The notes under the pieces: generated by a model
Database searches by the model: none
Told to the model about the DNA's origin: nothing
The model's input: the letters and a program-made list of their open reading frames with translations, nothing else
Position numbers and translations under genes: made by a program
Part shown: piece by piece, positions 57,000 to 64,000 of the stretch
How the letters are laid out: each line of letters opens with the position of its first letter
Numbering within the stretch: position 1 is the stretch's first letter
NCBI GenBank assembly: GCA_025200525.1
Contig: CM045763.1
Location: forward strand, 92,287,944 to 92,351,943
DNA length: 64,000 nt
From: Camellia lanceoleosa
Lineage: Eukaryota > Streptophyta > Magnoliopsida > Ericales > Theaceae
Direction of reading: 5' to 3'

Positions 57000-58290
57000 G
57001 TGCTCAACCAACCCGTCTCAATCCATGTCAACCATCAACCAAGGCCCGCACCAGCTCTCATTACCATCCCACCACAACCTAGGCCAACACCAATTCCATC
57101 CATGCCCCTCTTCAACCTACCCCAACACCTATTCCCATTACCGCGCCTCCACAGAACCCTCAGAACCACGCACCGGCCACCATCACTATCCCTAAACCTT
57201 CACCTATTGTTATCTCAACCCCACCCCTTTCTATAATCTATAAGTAAGGGAAGGTAAGGCTTTCAAAGGTGTCTTGGACATATGAAAGCAGGACGGTAGC
57301 ATTGAAAGTGGAGAAGAAAGAGGGTGAAGAATGTGCTGAGATAGGAAATATGACTAGGTCGGGACGATGCTTCAAACCTGACCATTTGAGAACCACGGAA
57401 GGACCAAGGAAAGGAGAAAGCAGTAGAGAAAGACCCAGCAACAGAGGCCTTTCACAAGGCTCTCAAGAAACCAGAGTAGAATGTGGCGGAACACCTGAAA
57501 AAGATCCCCGCGCAGATCTAAATTGTTGATCTATTGATAACCTCGGAACATCACCGAGAGCAAATGATTGAGGTTCTGCAAAAGGCCCATGTAAAAGACT
57601 ATATCACTCCCGAAAGGCTGGCCGACTTGGTCGGACAAATCATGGCGCCTAGGGTGATAAAATTCTCCGATGATGAGATCCCCGCCGATAGGACAACCCA
57701 CACGCACTCGCTTTCTATTTTGGCGTCTTGTCGGGCCCAGATAGTACCTGCAGATTGATAATGGGAGTGGTTTGAATGTTTGCACGTTGAGCAGTGTAAA
57801 GGCCCTGGGGCTGGGGCATGGAGATATGAAGAGAAAGACGATGACGGTCCGAGCATTCGAAAATTCCGTCCGCCAGACTTTTGGAGTAATTTTTCTTGAC
57901 GTTGTGATCGGGCCGTACCAGTTCAAGATCAGTTTGAATGTGGTAGATATCGAGGCATCGTGCACTTTCCTATTGGGAATACTTTGGCTCCATTCAGCGG
58001 GGTCCTTCCCGATAAGGCCCATCTACGCTGCACCAAAGGGTAAAGTTCGTTATCGACGACCAGCTAGTCACTATCTTGGCTGATGACGAAGAAGTGGGCT
58101 CAAGAAAGGTAGAAGTTGTGCAGCATGTAGAGTCGGGACTTCAATTCCTATCGTATCAGTTCGAGACAGTCAATTGTATCCCCCTCGACGCGAGGCCATC
58201 CAAAAGAATGAAGACGAGCTCGCCCGGGTGGAAAATGCTAGCGAAGATTCAATTTCACCCCCTATTTGAGTAAGGATGGGTCTGGGTCAA
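57000..58290 (+). pseudogene. Gypsy gag-protease fragment inside the organelle-like block
   Basis: A Pro-rich linker (57000-57240) is followed by a segment with MTRSGRCFKPDHL (57350-57390), typical of the gag-pol junction of plant gypsy elements. Next come ERLADLVGQIMAP and IKFSDDEIPAD (57617-57690). After a one-base shift, a retropepsin-type active site IDNGSG (about 57757-57774) is followed by the rest of the protease and SGLQFLSYQFETVNCIP (58131-58181). Frameshifts and stops break it and no LTRs are adjacent. It differs clearly from TE-A and TE-B in sequence. Retrotransposon shreds of this sort are common in plant mitochondrial genomes. Confidence 0.75.
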
Positions 58291-59159
58291 GGGGACGGGT
58301 GACCTGAAACCTCTTCCTCCGGTAAGAGCTGTCTAACCTCTGTTGTGTTGCTATAACCTAGTCTTACTCGCTCTTACCTCCCTGCCTGTTCTCCTTTCTT
58401 TCTTTTATGAGAATACCTGCCCTGCCGCCTCCGCTCTCGTTCGGGCCCCGGGAATCCCTTGCTTTTGGCTACGGTCTTTATTTACCTTTTTTTTTGCACT
58501 CCCCCCTATCACAACAAGGCCGGAAGAAAGTTTTGATTTCCCACGGCGTTATTTACCAAGCTCGGGACTAGAGGAGCATTTTAGGAATTTGAGGTATCGC
58601 TTGTAATAAGGATGAAGTCTCATTCATATAGTAATGTCCCTAGCTTGCGCCCTATTTGAGACTAAGGCAGGTTTGGAACCCTGTCCTATCACCTTTATCA
58701 AATCCCTAGCTCTCTTCCTTAGTGCAACTGTCCTATTCCTACCATGGGAATATCTATCTTTCTTTTTTGTGTCATATCTATAGTTTCGGGTATCAAACCG
58801 GACGGTATCATATATGAAGAAAGAGATTGTTGACCTTAGTAGACTAATCTATTCATTGGTAGGGCATTTCTTCCTGTGACCGCCTTTCCTACCAAAAAGC
58901 TAACCCAACCAAATCCGGGTTTTTTCTAGACTAGACCTTCGGGATTTTTTTAGGATTCATACATGCATTGATCCAGTCGAAGAACCTGCTCCAGAGCGAC
59001 TACTCCGGCTAGCGTATCTTCCTGCCCGCCCCGGGTTCTCTCTGCTCGGTTCCACAATCAATCCCAGATCCATCCATTTGAGGGAGGTCAAATTCCGCGC
59101 TCTTCTAATTGCTTAGAAGGGTTCAAGAACCCCTTTACATCTAGGGCTCATCGAAGCCC

Positions 59160-59350
59160 TATTCTGTATATTCAGGAACAGGGCTATCAAATGGTCGACT
59201 GCGAAACCCATCAGGGTTAAAAAATCGTATACTTTTACGATGCCCTCTATCGGCGATCGTTCAACGGACTACTTTTGCGATGTCTGTCACATGAAGAAGC
59301 TCAGCAAGCCTTGCAAGAAGTACATGCTTTACTAATACTAATAGGGGCAT
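59160..59350 (+). pseudogene. Short gypsy RNase H-integrase junction fragment
   Basis: Broken translation across 59220-59340 gives FYDALYRRSFNGLLLRC and SHEEAQQALQEVHA, matching the region just before the integrase zinc-binding domain of plant gypsy elements. Stops on both sides. Possibly a remnant of the same old insertion as 57000-58290. Confidence 0.55.
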
Positions 59351-60925
59351 AGTAATAGTGGTTTGCTGGGTTGGTTTTGCTCTCTACCTTCTCACGGGGG
59401 GATGGAAACATGAGAGGTCAACTGGAGTGGAAGCCAAACGACGGGGCCGAGAATCTGTGATCGATCCGAAGAACCACTGCCAGATACGATTCTGCTCCCC
59501 CTTCGTACTACCAAAAAATGAGATTCTTGCCCGGCTTTCTTTCGGCTTAAGAAGGCTGCGGTGAGAATGAGGATCACTTCGGAACTCTAGGAGAATGGGC
59601 GTTTTAGGGCGGGATCTAAAAGCTCTCCAACGTGTTGCGGAGCCTTCGGCCGTGAGAGGGTCTTTTGGCTTCCTCAGGGCCGTGTGAAGCTTAGCTTGCT
59701 TTAGCAGCCACGTGATGATTCAAGTTTGTGGCAGGCTTAGGAGTTGGGCGAAGCGGTAGCGAAGCTTAGGTGGTAATACAAGTGCGCGGTGAGCATAGTA
59801 GCCCCCTCTTTGTACAACCAAGCTAGTGAGGGCCGGAATAGAATATCGTATGTAGTGTAGAATCAAATCTGAAACTCTTTACTAGGATTGGAACAAGCGA
59901 GGAATGAGTGACCATAAGCTCTGCTTAAGCGCTCGACATGCAGTTAGCTTAAAACATGTTCATCATGTGGTTGAGCGAAGCGCACCTATGTGAAGCAGCC
60001 TAGCATCACTTTAGATAGGAGCAGAATGGATGACTTACAACTGAAAGTAAGTTCTCCGGATCGATATATCGTACGGTGTAATGGAGATCTTGATCTAAAT
60101 TTGGTGGTTCGTAGAATTCGAGACCTGTAGACACCCCATTTTTGACCGACCTTAAGACTCAGACGTCATCAATTGAGCGCTTGGTGATGTTGCATATTGT
60201 GCTCGTTCTGAGGTTGCGGAGTCCCGGCTACGAGCCTTGCCTCCGGACTTCCGGACTCTTTTGTGCTTTGCCTCGATTTGCGAACAGCTCTTTTCTCTGT
60301 TTTCTCTTCCCAAAGAGGGAGAGGTCTCGTAGACCATCTCTCGATGGCCGTAGGCTACATTTTTGGTCATGAGCCATTTTTCCCATTCGGAGCCGGTTCG
60401 GTTTGCCGTCGAGCCATGTGCCTCGGTTCGGGACCGTCTAACCACCTCCGTTTCCCCCGATTTTTGGCATGCATCCTATTTACTCCCTTTCGAGGGACAC
60501 TGTGGTCCGAGAGACCAACTTCGTGGTCGAACACCACTTCCGGTGCCTAACAGCCCACTTTTGGGGCCCCGAACTGCGTGTTTCGGCTCCCGAGCCTTCG
60601 TTCTACATTTTTGGGCTCCGACCCGAACTTGAGATAGTCATATTTTGAGGTCCTTTTCATGTTTGATTAAGGATCTTTTATTGTTTGAAATCTCCATCTG
60701 TCACTTGCTTCTTTACCTCTTTTCGGGCCTGTTTTGCACGGTATTTTAGGCGTACTTGTGGGCTGTTTTGGGCTTGGTCGTAAACTACAAAGTTTCTTAT
60801 TTTGAGCCTCTCTCCAACTTTGTTGAAGGGCTCTCGGCCATCTGAGACCCGTAGCTATCACTTACCCCTTTTGCAACCTTTTGAGCCTTTTGACCCCTTA
60901 AAGCTTCTAGAAGCTTGAACCCTTT

Positions 60926-60952
60926 GGCCAAGCTTCTTGGAGAAGCTTGGCC
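60926..60952. other. 12-bp perfect stem-loop in the Ogre-type LTR
   Basis: GGCCAAGCTTCT-TGG-AGAAGCTTGGCC. It lies about 100 bp before the TATA box, among further AAGCTTCTAGAAGCTT palindromes. Confidence 0.8.
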
Positions 60953-61050
60953 AGCTGTATTAGCTTCTCCTAGAAGCCTTGCACCCCCCCCTTGGCCCCT
61001 TTGACCCTTTCCATTTGCTTAGCCATTAAGTTAAGAGCTTATACTTGGCC

Positions 61051-61057
61051 TATATAA
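61051..61057 (+). promoter_or_regulatory. TATA box of the Ogre-type LTR
   Basis: GGCCTATATAAGCTCTTCTC. Strong plant TATA context followed by a CT-rich stretch; the transcript would start near 61085 and leave a leader of about 2.9 kb before the primer site. Confidence 0.65.
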
Positions 61058-61588
61058 GCTCTTCTCTTCTCCTTTGTCTAGGGTTAGAGGTTTGGAACAA
61101 AAAACCAGCAGATATATGTGTATATCTGATATATACATATAGATCCCACCCCCTCTCTCCATATCTCTCTCAATCCACCTCCAAACAACCTTGTTCTTGG
61201 ACCATTCCTTCACCAACCCATAGCACAACACCACCACTTCCATTTCCAGCGACTTGGAGGTCATTTGTAGAGCTTAAGAGCACCTAAACTTGGATCAAAA
61301 CCTGCTGGTTCATTGGTCTTCAAGGGTAAGTGTCTATTTCCCTCAAACTAGCATTTTCTTGCATCATCTCTTAGCCTTGCTTGAAAGCACTTTTGGGCTC
61401 CGACCCAAACTTCAAATAGTCTTATTTTGGGGTCCTCTTCATGTTTTATTGAGGACCCCTTGCCGTTTGGTGATTGCATATAGCACCTATCTCAATATCC
61501 TCTTGTATGCCATGTTTCTTGCATAGAATATTTGGCTGATGTATGATCTGTTTTGGGGCTTGATGTAAGCTGTAAGTAGGCTTATTTT

Positions 61589-61618
61589 GAGCCCTTCTTC
61601 AACATTGAAGAAGGGCTC
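61589..61618. other. 14-bp perfect palindrome in the Ogre-type LTR
   Basis: GAGCCCTTCTTCAA-CA-TTGAAGAAGGGCTC. Degenerate relatives occur at 60804-60833 and 61906-61932, each in the same position within an internal repeat unit. Confidence 0.85.
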
Positions 61619-63814
61619 AACCTTGTTTGGGACCCCTATCTTGTACTTGTTTCATAATCTCTTCTATTTACCGTAATCTTGCATGCTTCGTTAGCCTACC
61701 ATGCTTCTGGTTTTGGGTCTTCGACAGGCCTGAAAAAGGTCTTAGTTTTCCCTCCTCTACATGTCTCATGAAGGGTTTTTGTCTGTTTAGTGAATACTTT
61801 GCATACCTCATGTTGTGGCCTCATTTTGCCTTTGTTTTGTATGACATTTTGAGCCCACTTGTATCTGTTTTTGGGGCTGACCATAAACTGTAAACACTAT
61901 TTTTCGGCCCTCTTCAACATTGAATAAGGGCCTTTCTCTATTTTGGACAGCATGTGGGTTGTTTCAATAGCTTGCTCTTGGGGCCATTTTCGCATGCTAG
62001 TTTAGCCTCATTTTTGTTTGCTGTTTTGCCATGCTTTATACTGAAAAATGCTTTTTTGGGACTTTCTAGCTGCTGTCTTCATACTTCATGTTCATATCTT
62101 GCATGTTTAGCATAGCTATAGGCCATTTCGGAGGCCTAGTTTTGCATTTCGAGTGATTCCATGCATCGGGTGTCATTTACGCCTTGTTTCGGGGCTGTTT
62201 TGCCCTCATTTAGCTACTGAAATTTGTATGTGTAGTATGCCATGCTTCATGTTTCATTAGAATGCTATTTCATGCTTATATGCCATCGCCTCGATTTGCT
62301 ACCAGATGCACGCATTTCGAGGCATCTCTTCATCTTATGGCCGATTTTGGCATGCTTGTGAGCTATCCATGTTAGTTTAAGTCCATTGTTGCATGTTTGT
62401 CATGCCATGCTTGTTGGTTTAGGTTGTGTGCCTAATACATGTTGCATGTTTGCATACTTGCCTTTATGTTCATATTGCATACTTAGCTCACATGTTTAGG
62501 TTGCATTTGGCATGCATACCTTGCCTCTTGAATCACCATGATAGAGGTTGGGCCTCTGGTTTGTTTGTGCTTGCATTCCATTCCATTAAAAGTTGCTAAC
62601 TTGGCTTCTTGGGCCATCATGCACTGAAATGCGTGATTGGTGGCCGGTCGAGCCATGCTCCCTTGAGTCTATTGCATGATAGGGAGTGTGTCCGTGCATA
62701 CATTTGTCCCAAAATTCCAATGCCATGCTTTGTCATTTGCTGCTTCTTCTTTAACTGTCTCCTCTAGGAATTTAGTGCCGACCGCAATCTTTTGTGCCGA
62801 TAACTATCAATTGCGTACCGATGGTCAAACCCCATGATAGGTGGCAAAACCCTCCAATGGTGGTGATCTTGAGAATATGGGAAGGCTTCCCGGGACTTTG
62901 GCAATTTCGAGACAGGCGAGTAAAACAGAGGCAATTGATGGCATGGTGCGGGATTCGGGCAAGGCGGACATCGAGCATGCATCATTCAAGACTCGAGGCG
63001 TGGTATGGCCCCTTTTATTTCACATTTATTTATTCAAGAATTAGAATTCTGTAATAATTTATTCATTCTTTATTTGATTTGTATTATTATTTTGGTCCCT
63101 CCGAGTGAGGGCGCAATTGTAATAAGTGTGTGTGAGTGGGTGTATGTCTTCCAATCCCCATTTCTTTCTCCCTTTTATTTACCCGCTTATGTTGGTAGAT
63201 TAGGGCACATTTAAATTAGCATACCTTATGCAATGCATGTATGCATTCATGCGTTTGTTTACATGCACCGGGCTCGGTACATCATACAAACTGCATCGCA
63301 ATTTTCAATTCCAAATTGAATACGTGATAGTTGTTACATTTCACGTGCCATGTTTAGGGTTAGCCGAGCCTACTCTAGATTGCATTTCTGCCTGTGCCGC
63401 ATTAGCCACTTAACATGAACTAGGTCATGCATGTTTGCTAACCAGTTTACTATTTTGGCACGGAGTACAATGTAAGTTTTTATGGCTTTAGCATACCGCA
63501 TGCGTGTGAATGCTTACCATGACAGTATGCTTACCATGCGGCTAAGTGCTTATGTGATAAACTGTTTGAATGCCTGTGAGTGGAGGTTGGATTGCCTAAG
63601 TTGGAACAACTCGTTGAAATCCGTATTTTAGCCTACTTGCGAGTAGCAAAATCTAACACGTTTTTCGAGACAAAACGGATATGCAATGTTTATTTCCAAG
63701 TTAGGTAATCTGGTCTATACTTTTGTGTTGCACGCATCACATAGTAATTCTAGGTTAATAACCGGAATAAGAACGCATAAAGTTTTCAAAAACAGATATC
63801 ACGGTTAGTAGAGG

Positions 63815-63830
63815 CCGGTCTTCGGACCGG
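63815..63830 (+). other. UUCG-tetraloop hairpin near the LTR end
   Basis: CCGGTC-TTCG-GACCGG. A 6-bp GC-rich stem closing a C(UUCG)G loop, about 135 bp before the primer site, in the transcribed leader. Confidence 0.75.
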
Positions 63831-63964
63831 GCGAAAGGGGGGTGCTCATAGCTGACCTTCCCCGATCGTACCCAAGCTCGAGCCAAGACCACTTTGGTGA
63901 TGACGGACATGTGGCCTTGACCTTGAGTCGAGTTTCCTAAATTTCCCAATAAAAAATATTTAGG

Positions 63965-63973
63965 TGGCGACTC
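63965..63973 (+). other. Primer-binding site, tRNA-Arg type
   Basis: TGGCGACTC, the conserved first nine bases of the Ogre-type primer site; the following bases (AGACCGC) diverge from the usual CACTGGG. Confidence 0.65.
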
Positions 63974-64000
63974 AGACCGCAAAGCAGTCCATGTTTGGCA

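Larger units (their letters stand above)
53600..60125. other. Probable mitochondrial-derived DNA (NUMT-like), no intact gene
   Basis: Base composition becomes balanced, and the AT-rich repeats and MITEs that fill the rest of the window stop. The texture (short GC/AT-mixed words, CTTGCTTGC-type strings, stem-loops, embedded retrotransposon shreds) is that of flowering-plant mitochondrial intergenic DNA. I could not identify any mitochondrial gene, rRNA or tRNA in it, so the assignment is an inference. It ends abruptly at the LTR starting at 60126. Frames of 60-120 codons are scattered on both strands without recognisable domains. Confidence 0.45.
60126..63964 (+). repeat. Probable 5' LTR of an Ogre/Tat-type retrotransposon (about 3.8 kb)
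   Basis: Starts TGTAGACACCCCATTTTTG, a common start of plant Ogre/Tat LTRs, and is followed at 63965 by TGGCGACTC, the tRNA-Arg-type primer site these elements use. Such LTRs reach several kb. It contains a TATA box (61051), degenerate internal repeats (60570-61960, units starting TTTTGGGCTCCGACCC), palindromes, and no gene. The 3' boundary is inferred from the primer site; a canonical CA end is not evident. The body of the element and the second LTR lie to the right of the window. Confidence 0.7.

Noticed and set aside
59700..60110. Group II intron or mitochondrial gene part
   Set aside because: Composition is right, but I could not find the conserved domain V/VI motif or any exon.

Overview
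The window is nuclear DNA of a flowering plant, probably a eudicot. It is very AT-rich and I found no intact host gene. Almost all recognisable sequence is transposable-element DNA of plant type: Tat-lineage Ty3/gypsy LTR retrotransposons (dual RNase H, antisense ORF), Helitrons with A|TC...CTAG|T ends, Mutator-like, hAT and CACTA elements, small foldback MITEs, a tRNA-derived SINE and microsatellites. One block looks like organelle-derived DNA.

Layout. (1) 1-5163: 5' part of a decayed Tat-type LTR retrotransposon on the minus strand (TE-A), cut by the window edge. (2) 5164-8477: AT-rich spacer with a 0.5-kb MITE and microsatellites. (3) 8478-18056: head-to-tail Helitron array with at least six 3' hairpin-CTAG ends, itself hit by a GC-rich hAT-type element and a SINE. 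(4) 18057-28904: spacer with two Mutator-like elements that have perfect 9-bp target duplications (one of them, 21030-22530, carries unexplained captured-looking sequence) and many small foldback elements. (5) 28905-46933: a second Helitron array, split by a complete 11.57-kb retrotransposon (TE-B, 32825-44395) with matching LTRs and a perfect 5-bp target duplication. (6) 46934-53276: spacer with foldback MITEs and a 1.17-kb CACTA element packed with GGCGAC motifs. (7) About 53.6-60.1 kb: GC-richer, low-repeat sequence resembling plant mitochondrial intergenic DNA and containing shreds of another gypsy polyprotein. (8) 60126-63964: a probable very long (3.8-kb) Ogre/Tat-type LTR followed by a tRNA-Arg-type primer site; its coding region lies beyond the window.

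How the parts fit. TE-A and TE-B belong to one family. In TE-B the order is LTR, gag, protease, RT, RNase H, a second (archaeal-type) RNase H, integrase, a hairpin-bearing tandem repeat, an antisense and apparently spliced ORF, a polypurine tract and the 3' LTR. Both copies are broken by stops and frameshifts. TE-B has also lost most of its primer site and its gag start in a 108-bp deletion relative to TE-A. The most notable items are the intron-containing antisense gene in TE-B with its adjacent hairpin repeat, the precise head-to-tail Helitron junctions, and the Mutator-like element with non-TE-looking cargo.
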